Below, piece after piece: positions 15,917 to 21,978 of a DNA stretch of 23,520 bases (positions within the stretch are counted from its first letter, which is position 1; each line of letters begins with the position of its first letter). Position numbers and translations under genes: made by a program. The stretch covers positions 1 to 23,520 of the forward strand of contig JAPPNY010000161.1 in the NCBI GenBank assembly GCA_028818385.1. Reading direction: 5' to 3'. The stretch is from Spirochaetaceae bacterium. Its GTDB lineage: Bacteria; Spirochaetota; Spirochaetia; SZUA-6; Bin103. Below the pieces are notes generated by a model. The model had not been told where the DNA came from and made no database searches. It worked only from the letters and a program-made list of their open reading frames with translations.

Positions 15917-16411
15917 ATGGACGACCGCATGATCGTGTTCGCCCACGACGGCCTGACCTTCATGTACCGCGTGGGCGGGATCGCCATCCACGACGGCCGC
16001 GTGCTGGTGGAGCAGGCGGTCGGTCAGGGCTTCTGCTTCCTGCCCGGCGGCCGCGTGGAGTTCGGCGAGAGCGCCGTCGAAGCGTTGCGACGGGAGGCGA
16101 TCGAGGAGCTGGGGGAACCGGCGACGGTCGGCCGTCTGCTCATCGTCGCCGACAGCTTCTTCGAGCTCGACGGAAGGCGCTACCAGGAGGTCAATCTCTA
16201 CTTTCAGATCGATCTCGACGAAGATTCACCGACTCGCGGCCGCGGCGGCAGGTTCGAAGGTGCCGAGTCCAGCATCGTGCTCGAGTGGATCCCCGTGGAT
16301 GCGCTGGAGCAGGCGAATCTCAAGCCGACGTTCCTGCCGGAGCACATCCGCACCCTGCCGAGTGCCCCGCTCTACATGATCCGCGACGAGCGCGAAGTGC
16401 CGCCGACGTGA
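15917..16411 (+). CDS. Nudix hydrolase
   Basis: This 164-residue protein contains a complete Nudix box, GGRVEFGESAVEALRREA followed by IEELGE, fitting G-x5-E-x7-REUXEEXGU. Nudix enzymes use the box to bind Mg and hydrolyse nucleoside diphosphates linked to another group, often cleaning oxidised nucleotides. The N-terminal segment MIVFAHDGLTFMYRVGGIAI and the single-domain size are ordinary. The ATG at 15917 was preferred; an in-frame TTG at 15902 overlaps the upstream stop (TTGA) and could also be used, but it has no spaced Shine-Dalgarno. The gene follows the histidine phosphatase directly and is 35 bp before radC. Substrate is unknown. Confidence 0.88.
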   Translation: MDDRMIVFAHDGLTFMYRVGGIAIHDGRVLVEQAVGQGFCFLPGGRVEFGESAVEALRREAIEELGEPATVGRLLIVADSFFELDGRRYQEVNLYFQIDLDEDSPTRGRGGRFEGAESSIVLEWIPVDALEQANLKPTFLPEHIRTLPSAPLYMIRDEREVPPT

Positions 16412-16446
16412 AGCGTCACCGCCGCGGACCCCGTATATGGGTGTGA

Positions 16447-17184
16447 ATGGAACCGTGCAACCACGCCAACGGCATATCTGTCCAGACCCTCACGATCCGG
16501 GACCTGCCGGCGCACGAGCGGCCACGGGAGCGCCTGCGCCTGTCTGGGGCCGGCCAGCTCTCCAATCCGGAGCTGATCGCCATCCTGCTGCGCACCGGGA
16601 TCCCCGGGCACAGCGTCATGCAGCTCTCCGCGCGGCTGCTGTCCGAGTTCGGCGGCCTGGCCGGGCTCGCGCGAGCGTCGTTCACGGAGCTGTGCGCGCT
16701 CGACGGCGTGAGCGAGGCGAAGGCGTGCCAGGTGCTGGCGGCGCTGGAGCTGGGCCGCCGCGCGTCCGGCCCCGCGCCCGCCGACCGGCCGGCGATCCGG
16801 GATCCGGAAGACGTGTACCATCTGCTCCGGGCACAGATGGCGCACCTGGAACAGGAGCAGCTTCGCGTCCTGCTGCTCAACACGAAGCATGAAGTGCTGC
16901 TCGTGCGCGAGGTCTACCAGGGAACCGTGTGCGCGGCGTCGGTGCGAGTCGCGGAGGTGCTGCGGCCCGCCATCCGCGAGAACTGCCCGAACGTCATCGT
17001 GGTCCACAACCATCCGTCCGGGGACCCCGCCCCGAGCCCGGAAGACACCTCCGTCACCCGCCGCATCCGCGAGAGCGCGGAGCTGCTGGACATCGCGCTG
17101 CTGGATCACGTGGTGATCGGGGCGCGCGGATTCGTGAGCATGAAGCAGCGCGGACTGGGGTTCGACGGCGCCGGCGGCCTGTGA
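16447..17184 (+). CDS. radC: RadC family JAB/MPN-domain protein
   Basis: The 245-residue protein has the usual RadC layout: an N-terminal UPF0758 segment, a helix-hairpin-helix-like region (about 68-105, GLARASFTELCALDGVSEAKA) and a C-terminal JAB domain. The metal motif is HNHPSGDPAPSPED (187-200), with H187, H189 and D200 as ligands. RadC was once tied to DNA repair, but its biochemical activity is unsettled; a metal-dependent peptidase or nuclease has been proposed. There is no good Shine-Dalgarno. A TATATG box at 16434-16439 lies 7 bp before the ATG, compatible with a near-leaderless message. It sits between Nudix and DUF433 genes on one strand. Confidence 0.92.
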   Translation: MEPCNHANGISVQTLTIRDLPAHERPRERLRLSGAGQLSNPELIAILLRTGIPGHSVMQLSARLLSEFGGLAGLARASFTELCALDGVSEAKACQVLAALELGRRASGPAPADRPAIRDPEDVYHLLRAQMAHLEQEQLRVLLLNTKHEVLLVREVYQGTVCAASVRVAEVLRPAIRENCPNVIVVHNHPSGDPAPSPEDTSVTRRIRESAELLDIALLDHVVIGARGFVSMKQRGLGFDGAGGL

Positions 17185-17271
17185 CGCTTGCGGTCCGCGG
17201 TTGGGATCATGCCGTGCGCCCCTTACGGGTGTAGGATCGCGGCGATGCCCGGATCTCTCGGGAGGCGAGCG

Positions 17272-17628
17272 ATGAGCGCACTCGGACAGGTCGAGAAGCT
17301 GTTGACGGCCATGACGCGAGCGGAGAAAGCGCAGGTGCTGCAATGGGTCGCGCGCGATGTGGGCGATGCGCTGCCAGGTATCGAGAGCATTCCGGGAGTG
17401 TGTGGAGGAGAGTCGTGTATCGTCAGAACCCGAATCCCCGTCTGGATTCTGGAGCAGGCACGTCGGCTTGGTGCCAGCGAAGCGGATCTGCTGCACGCGT
17501 ATCCGACGCTGCGAGCAGAAGACTTGGCCAATGCATGGGCATACGTGCGCTCCCACGGACAGGAGATCGATGACGCGATCCGCGATAACGAGAACGTGCT
17601 GGGATTCGACGGCGCACGCAGCCTGTGA
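17272..17628 (+). CDS. DUF433 domain protein (antitoxin-like)
   Basis: The 118-residue protein has an N-terminal helical segment (residues 1-40, EKLLTAMTRAEKAQVLQWVARD when read in two parts). This is followed by a canonical DUF433 domain: PGVCGGESCIVRTRIPVW, ARRLGASEADLLHAYPTL and RAEDLANAWAYVRSH. DUF433 is a winged-helix-like domain normally encoded beside a DUF5615 PIN-like nuclease and considered its antitoxin. The ATG has GGAGG 6 nt upstream; earlier in-frame starts back to 17188 lack this. No DUF5615 gene follows. Instead the stop overlaps the GTG of a Ham1/ITPase-like gene (GTGA). A TAGGAT box at 17232-17237 is a possible -10. Antitoxin function is therefore doubtful here. Confidence 0.85.
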   Translation: MSALGQVEKLLTAMTRAEKAQVLQWVARDVGDALPGIESIPGVCGGESCIVRTRIPVWILEQARRLGASEADLLHAYPTLRAEDLANAWAYVRSHGQEIDDAIRDNENVLGFDGARSL

Positions 17629-18263
17629 CCCCTGCGGTGAGCAGCGCCCGGCTGCTGCTGGGAAGCTCGAACCCCGGCAAGATCGAGGACTGGCGGGCCA
17701 TGCTCGACCATCTGGCCCTGGAGATCTTCGACCCGGTTCAATTGGGACTCACGGTCGACGCCGTCGAGTCCGCGGATACCGCCGAGGAAAACGCCCGGAT
17801 CAAGGCGCTGGCGTATTTCGCGGCGTCAGGTATCCCGACGTTCTCGCTCGATGCAGCGCTACGGATCGAGGGGCTGCCGGCCGAGCGACAGCCCGGCGTT
17901 CACGTGCGCCGCATCGGCGGCGCGGAATCGGCGACCGACGCCGAAATGGTCGACCATTACAGCGGCCTGGTGGGACAACTCGGCGGGCGCGCTGCCGGCG
18001 AGTGGACCCTCGGCATCGCCTTGGCGCCCGACCGAGGCCACTCGTACTCCGAACTCTTGACGAACCGGACGACATTCGTGTCCACGCCCAGCCGGGCGCG
18101 GGTTGCGGGTCACCCGCTGCAGTCGCTGCAGGTCGATCCCGTCACCGGCGTGTATTTCGCCGAGATGACGCCGGCCCAACACGCGATCCGGCTCGGCGAG
18201 CGCTCGCGCCAGATCGTCCGCTTCATCATCCGCTACCTCCCCGGGTCTGTAGGGTGTTCGTAG
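17625..18263 (+). CDS. Ham1/ITPase-like non-canonical purine NTP pyrophosphatase
   Basis: The product has 212 residues and resembles the RdgB/Ham1 fold, which hydrolyses ITP, dITP and XTP to monophosphates. Matching parts are LGSSNPGKIEDW (12-23, versus the usual SGNPGK), DTAEENARIKALAY (51-64, versus ETG-TF-ENA-IKA) and PGVHVRRIGG (90-99, versus PGVYSARY). The catalytic ADDSGL motif is changed to SLDAAL (74-79), keeping one Asp, and the C-terminal SHRG is replaced by a GERSRQ-like sequence. Activity or specificity may be altered. The GTG overlaps the DUF433 stop by 4 nt, indicating coupling; a second GTG at 17637 is possible. The 3' end overlaps the convergent RNA ligase gene by 38 bp. Confidence 0.72.
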   Translation: MTPAVSSARLLLGSSNPGKIEDWRAMLDHLALEIFDPVQLGLTVDAVESADTAEENARIKALAYFAASGIPTFSLDAALRIEGLPAERQPGVHVRRIGGAESATDAEMVDHYSGLVGQLGGRAAGEWTLGIALAPDRGHSYSELLTNRTTFVSTPSRARVAGHPLQSLQVDPVTGVYFAEMTPAQHAIRLGERSRQIVRFIIRYLPGSVGCS

Positions 18264-18918
18264 AGGGTCGCGCGATGCGGCACGCCTTCCAGGTCTTAGA
18301 CCAGTGTTCTTCCGATTGGACGTGTCCGGCCCGGACGCTCTTGCAGATGTTCGACCTGAACTCCTCTGCCGGGAACCCGGACGCCGCCCGTATCACGACT
18401 CCCTCCCGCGCGCCGCCCAGCGCCGACGGCTCCGCGTGAGCCGTGCTCACGAAATCGCGAAGGTCGCGGACCGCGGCGAACGTCCCTTCGAACAGGATCG
18501 GGACCACCGGTATCTCGTGCTCCTGAGCATAGCTCACCATCGCGCGGAACGAAGAGAAGCCATCGCCGGCCTTGCGAAGTCCGAACGCATGGAACGTCTC
18601 GTTCTCGGGGACCGGAGCGTATTCGATGCTATGCACTCCGTAGATGTCTTCGCCGTAGAGAGACACGTCGGGCTCCGTCACCTTCCAGGCATGGTGCTTC
18701 TTGACCATCGCCATCCACTTTCCGGTCGGGGGCGCGGACACGCTGCGCGCGTACACGTGGCCCCGATGGAGCAGCGTGTTGCCCCCGTCCAGCTTCTCGG
18801 TCACGACGATCGGGCGCCCGGTGAATAGCGCCGGGTCGGCCAGCTCGTCACCGTCCCTGGGGTCCCCCGGCGAGTACGGCCAGTACGGCGTCTTCGGATA
18901 CTTCAATACTTGGACCAT
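18226..18918 (-). CDS. RNA ligase (Rnl2-like nucleotidyltransferase domain)
   Basis: The 230-residue protein is an ATP-dependent RNA ligase-family nucleotidyltransferase. Motif I is EKLDGGN (41-47), with K42 as the adenylated lysine. A motif III-like FHAFGLR occurs near residue 110, motif IV is EGVVIRA (172-178) and motif V is NICKSVR with K193. It has only the catalytic domain; T4 Rnl2 has about 334 residues with an extra C-terminal domain. Such enzymes seal nicks or 3'-OH/5'-P ends in RNA. The ATG has no Shine-Dalgarno, but a near-consensus promoter lies about 80-110 bp upstream. Its last 13 codons overlap the convergent ITPase-like gene. No RNA 3'-phosphatase or PNKP partner is nearby. Confidence 0.87.
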   Translation of the reverse strand: MVQVLKYPKTPYWPYSPGDPRDGDELADPALFTGRPIVVTEKLDGGNTLLHRGHVYARSVSAPPTGKWMAMVKKHHAWKVTEPDVSLYGEDIYGVHSIEYAPVPENETFHAFGLRKAGDGFSSFRAMVSYAQEHEIPVVPILFEGTFAAVRDLRDFVSTAHAEPSALGGAREGVVIRAASGFPAEEFRSNICKSVRAGHVQSEEHWSKTWKACRIARPSTNTLQTRGGSG

Positions 18919-18968
18919 GATGATGGGAGTCGCGTATTCGCGTACTGTGGATTTGGGAAGCTACGCGA

Positions 18969-18981
18969 GCGGCGGTGCCGC
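18969..18981 (-). other. Hairpin in the RNA ligase leader
   Basis: GCGGC-ACC-GCCGC, read on the minus strand, forms a perfect 5-bp GC stem with a 3-nt loop. It lies shortly after the predicted RNA ligase transcription start and about 50 nt before its ATG. A structural or regulatory role is only a possibility. Confidence 0.3.
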
Positions 18982-18999
18982 CCGACAGAGCAAGACGCG

Positions 19000-19027
19000 A
19001 TTGTACTGGCGACGGAAGACTGGTCAA
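19000..19027 (-). promoter_or_regulatory. Promoter of the RNA ligase gene
   Basis: On the minus strand TTGACC (19027-19022) and TACAAT (19005-19000) are spaced by 16 bp, each matching consensus at 5 of 6 bases. The start site would be near 18993, giving a leader of about 75 nt. It lies in the divergent region before the DNA glycosylase gene. Confidence 0.55.
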
Positions 19028-19050
19028 CGGTGATCTCGGCGATTTCGTCA

Positions 19051-19614
19051 ATGAAGGGGAGCTCCGGAACGCCGGCCCGGCCGCTCTTGGAGGGGTTGCC
19101 GCCTATCCTCCCCGACGGTCCGATCCGTGCGTTGGTGCTCGGCTCCTTTCCGAGCGTCGTGTCCCTGGAGACCGGGCAGTATTACGGACACCCTCAGAAC
19201 CGGTTCTGGAGCGTGCTCGCCTACTGCCGGGTGATCGCGCATCACGGGGAGCCGTACTCGGAGCGGGTCGCCGCGGTGCGACGCCACGGCCTGGCGATCT
19301 GGGACCTGTACGCCCGCGTGCGGCGGCAGGGATCGGGCGATGACCGCATCCGGGACGCCGAGCCCAACGCGGTCGGAGCGCTGCTGGCCGAACGGGGTCC
19401 GTTTCCGATCCTGCTCAACGGACGCCGCGCGCGGGAGTGGCGGCGGCATTTCGGCGGGCTGCAGGCCGAGGTCGCCGAGCTGCCGTCGACCAGCCCCCGG
19501 CCGCGGCACTGGAACACGCAGGAGTCCCGCTCGGCCGCGCTTGCCGAGTGGCGCGCCGCGCTGTACGCCGCGGGAATCCCGACGTCGCTCCAGGATCGAG
19601 ACTTCTCCAGATGA
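19051..19614 (+). CDS. Hypoxanthine (deoxyinosine)-DNA glycosylase, UDG superfamily family 6
   Basis: This 187-residue protein matches the HDG group, which excises hypoxanthine, the product of adenine deamination, from DNA. The first motif is LGSFPSVVSLETGQYYGHP followed by QNRFW, giving GSFPS at 31-35 and N50 at the position of the catalytic Asn of HDG. The second motif is LPSTSPRPRHW, in place of the usual LPSTSP plus small residues. The length is normal for the family (160-190). The ATG at 19051 has no good Shine-Dalgarno; the frame is open upstream, but family similarity starts after it. Its stop overlaps the GNAT start (ATGA). The RNA ligase is divergent. An ITPase-like gene nearby would act on the same lesion in the nucleotide pool. 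Confidence 0.85.
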   Translation: MKGSSGTPARPLLEGLPPILPDGPIRALVLGSFPSVVSLETGQYYGHPQNRFWSVLAYCRVIAHHGEPYSERVAAVRRHGLAIWDLYARVRRQGSGDDRIRDAEPNAVGALLAERGPFPILLNGRRAREWRRHFGGLQAEVAELPSTSPRPRHWNTQESRSAALAEWRAALYAAGIPTSLQDRDFSR

Positions 19615-20129
19615 GCACCGTCCGGCGCGTCGAGGCATCCGATCTGCCGGCGCTTTCCGGAGCCTTCCCTGAATCTCCGGGAGCGCCGGGAAGCCGCCAT
19701 GCCCGGCGCCTGCGGCGGCAACGCGCCGGCCTCATCACCTATCTGGCAGCGTGGGATGGCCAGGCACCGGTCGGTCACGTCTACGTGCGGTGGCCGGTGG
19801 ACTCCGCGAATCTGACCGATCAGGGCAGAAGCCTTGGATGTGCCGAGATCGGCGATCTCCTGGTTCTGGAACGGGCACGAGGGCGCGGGATCGGGCGGCA
19901 ACTCATGGAAGCGGCGGTGGAGCTCGTCCGCGAACGGGGAATCGGCCAGGTGGGGCTCGAAGTCGCCGCCTACAACCCGCAGCAGGATGCCGCCCGCGTG
20001 CTGTACCGAAAGCTGGGCTTCGAAGAATCGTCATTCGGACAGTTCACTTCGGGCTACACGTACTGGGACCGCGACGGCAATCAGCACAGGGACGAGGAGC
20101 TCCATTGCTACCTGGTGAAGGAGCTGTAG
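19611..20129 (+). CDS. GNAT-family N-acetyltransferase
   Basis: The 172-residue product begins MSTVRRVEASDLPAL, a typical GNAT opening. It contains the acetyl-CoA pyrophosphate loop RARGRGIGRQLM (about 87-98), the beta-bulge strand before it (EIGDLLVLE), and LEVAAYNPQQDAARVLYRKLGF, the usual C-terminal motif B. It should transfer an acetyl group from acetyl-CoA to an amine; the acceptor (protein, aminoglycoside, polyamine or other) is unknown. The ATG overlaps the glycosylase stop in ATGA, so the two are translationally coupled. An open frame continues upstream inside the glycosylase gene, but family similarity starts at MSTVRRV. It is convergent with the DUF1801 gene 6 bp away. Confidence 0.87.
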   Translation: MSTVRRVEASDLPALSGAFPESPGAPGSRHARRLRRQRAGLITYLAAWDGQAPVGHVYVRWPVDSANLTDQGRSLGCAEIGDLLVLERARGRGIGRQLMEAAVELVRERGIGQVGLEVAAYNPQQDAARVLYRKLGFEESSFGQFTSGYTYWDRDGNQHRDEELHCYLVKEL

Positions 20130-20135
20130 CGCCGA

Positions 20136-20573
20136 CTACGTGGAACCGTCCGGCCTCGACAGCTCGCCGGCTCGCTCGATCAGCTCGCTCAGAACGTCAA
20201 GGTCGACATCGGCGAGCGCGCGGAAGCTGATGCTGCTCTTGCCCACCTTCGCCTTGCCCAGCCGCCCGGCGTACGCCTCGGTCAGATACCGGCGCCCTTC
20301 GACCGCGTTGACGTAGACGCTGTAGTAGCTCTTCTGGCGCGCCAGACCGACCAGGAACCACTCCACCCGCTTCTTGTCCGAGCGCACGTACGACATGTCA
20401 CCGTAGCCGATGATCCGCTGCTCGCTGCCGCCCCAGAAGACGCCCTCCCACAGGCAGCGGCTGCGGCCGGGCAGCGCCGCCCGTATCCGTGCGTCGAGCG
20501 CCGTCATGTCGCCGCCGATCTCCGCCGGCAACGACGCGAGGAATTCTTCCGGCGCGGTCGGCACGCGTTCCAT
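20136..20573 (-). CDS. DUF1801 domain protein
   Basis: The 145-residue protein matches the DUF1801/YdhG-like family, small proteins of unknown function. The most conserved part is CLWEGVFWGGSEQRIIGYGD, followed by YVRSDKKRVEWFLVGLARQK. A second conserved segment is GKSSISFRALADVDLD near the C-terminus. The fold is similar to frataxin-like or iron-binding YdhG proteins, but no function can be given. The ATG at 20573 comes 4 bp after the stop of the exported protein gene upstream. A TTG at 20597 in the same frame would overlap that gene and is less likely. The two genes plus the APH fragment are on one strand. Confidence 0.78.
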   Translation of the reverse strand: MERVPTAPEEFLASLPAEIGGDMTALDARIRAALPGRSRCLWEGVFWGGSEQRIIGYGDMSYVRSDKKRVEWFLVGLARQKSYYSVYVNAVEGRRYLTEAYAGRLGKAKVGKSSISFRALADVDLDVLSELIERAGELSRPDGST

Positions 20574-20577
20574 CGGA

Positions 20578-21288
20578 TCAGCCAGCCGTGCCCGCAAGCA
20601 GCTCCGGGAATCGGCCGATCACGGTCTTCCTGCCCTCGACCGAAATCGGCTCCGAGCCCAGGTACACGTCGAACAGCGCCCGGCAGAGCGCGGGCGAGTC
20701 GATGGGCGACCGCTCGGCTCCGCCGATCGCGGTCGACAGCCGGCCAGCCGGGCTGCACGCGAACACGATCTCGGTGCCGGTCTTGATCTCCGGCGCATCG
20801 AAATAGGCGCGAAACCGTCGCAGCGCCCCCTCATCGTCCGCGGAGGCTCCGGCCGCGGCCAGGCGGGGTCGCAGCGCCTCGTCGAACGCGTTCGCCACGT
20901 CCGTGCCGGCTACGGTTCGCACCATGACCAGGCGAAGGGTCATCGCGAACTCCAGGTCGAGCAGACGGCGATAGAATCGCTGATCTCCGGCGAGTTGCGC
21001 CGCCGACCGTCCCGAAAACTCCGAGAGCGTCGTGCGGGCGGCCTCCGCATCGGCATAGAGGCCGAACGCGTAGACGTGCACGCTGATGAACAGAACCGCC
21101 CGTGCCCGCAGTCCGGTTCCCGCGAGTTGCTGCGCCGCCTCGGCCGCCGGCGGCATCAGGGAGGTCGGAAACGGCGTCCCGCTCAGCGGCTCGATGACCG
21201 TCTCGGCGGACTGCGCCAATCCGACGCCGCCGCCACCCAGCAACGCCACGAGCAGGAGGACGCGTGACCCCATGCTGTCAGACTTCAT
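20578..21288 (-). CDS. Exported chalcone-isomerase-like protein
   Basis: The 236-residue product has an N-terminal signal peptide (positive start, then VLLLVALLGGGGVGLA, probable cleavage near AQS-AE), so it should act in the periplasm or outside the inner membrane. The mature part begins VIEPLSGTPFP and contains LAGTGLRARAVLFISVHVYAFGLYAD, the hallmark of bacterial chalcone-isomerase-like proteins. It ends with DVYLGSEPISVEGRKTVI. Most such bacterial proteins lack isomerase activity and may bind fatty acids or similar ligands. Three in-frame ATGs exist (21306, 21288, 21273); 21288 has AAGG 5 nt upstream. It is 36 bp downstream of the APH fragment and 4 bp ahead of DUF1801. Confidence 0.75.
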   Translation of the reverse strand: MKSDSMGSRVLLLVALLGGGGVGLAQSAETVIEPLSGTPFPTSLMPPAAEAAQQLAGTGLRARAVLFISVHVYAFGLYADAEAARTTLSEFSGRSAAQLAGDQRFYRRLLDLEFAMTLRLVMVRTVAGTDVANAFDEALRPRLAAAGASADDEGALRRFRAYFDAPEIKTGTEIVFACSPAGRLSTAIGGAERSPIDSPALCRALFDVYLGSEPISVEGRKTVIGRFPELLAGTAG

Positions 21289-21324
21289 CTCGCCCTTCAT
21301 CTTCACCGCGCGTCTGTCGGCAGT

Positions 21325-21744
21325 CTACTCCGCCGCCGGCCCGTCGAGCGCGGGCAGCTCCAGCGCACGTACCGCCCACGGCAGCGCGGTGCGGAGCTGC
21401 TGCTTCTGCACCACCCGCACGCGCGGCGCGGTCGGGATCACCGGCTTGCCCGCCCGCTCGGCGAAGAACCCGCTGATCACCGCCGCCAGCGGCCCCGCGT
21501 CCGGCAGGATCCCCTCCGGAGCCGGTCCGCCCTCGGCGTGCAGGCTCGGCAGCCAGCAGGCGATGTCCACGTCCCGGTGGGCCAGCACGGTCTGGTTCCA
21601 GTCCACCAGCAACGCGCGTCCGTCGCGGAAGCAGATGTTGTCGCTGCGCACGTCCAGGTGCGTCGGGCACGGCCCGTCGAGCTCCGCGCCTTCGGCGGCA
21701 GCAACCAGCACCGGCGCGCTGTCGCGAAGCCAGCGCCCGGTCGC
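21325..21744 (-). pseudogene. 3' fragment of an aminoglycoside-phosphotransferase-like kinase cut by the IS
   Basis: About 139 residues remain. They hold the catalytic loop HLDVRSDN (H-x-D-x4-N) and the metal Asp in LLVDWNQ, then DVDIACWLPSLHAEGG, all typical of the APH/choline-kinase family C-terminal lobe. The N-lobe with the ATP-binding lysine is missing. The recognisable protein starts ATGRWLRDSAPVL exactly at 21744, next to the IS terminal repeat. In-frame sequence further upstream is IS sequence and not APH-like. The rest of the gene is expected beyond the right edge of the window. The kinase could have phosphorylated an aminoglycoside, homoserine or another alcohol. The fragment is probably non-functional. 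Confidence 0.75.
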
Positions 21745-21763
21745 TAGCCCGCTTCGCTCACCA
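21745..21763 (+). repeat. IS terminal inverted repeat (transposase 3' side)
   Basis: TAGCCCGCTTCGCTCACCA matches the reverse complement of the right end (TAGCCCGGATAGCTCACCA) at 16 of 19 bases. The APH-like coding sequence stops making sense exactly at this junction. Confidence 0.7.
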
Positions 21764-21978
21764 AGGCGATCGGCTGGCTTGATCTTGGGCCCGAGTCGAT
21801 GTCGCTGGGTTGTCAGAGAGCAAGAGGGGGACCTGGGGCGGCGCAGCGTCTGTGTTCCGTGCCAAGCGCCGTCGACAGCTTCGTAATTGGTGATCACACG
21901 CGCTGAAGCCGCGGTGTTTTGGGCACATCTCACCTGACGGGCCTGCTGCGGTGAGTGTCGTGGTCGGTGCGGCGGGCG

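Noticed and set aside
21929..21955. CTCACC/GGTGAG pair first considered as an IS end
   Set aside because: The repeat at 21745-21763 matches the right end far better (16 of 19) and coincides with the APH break; this inner pair is a local stem.
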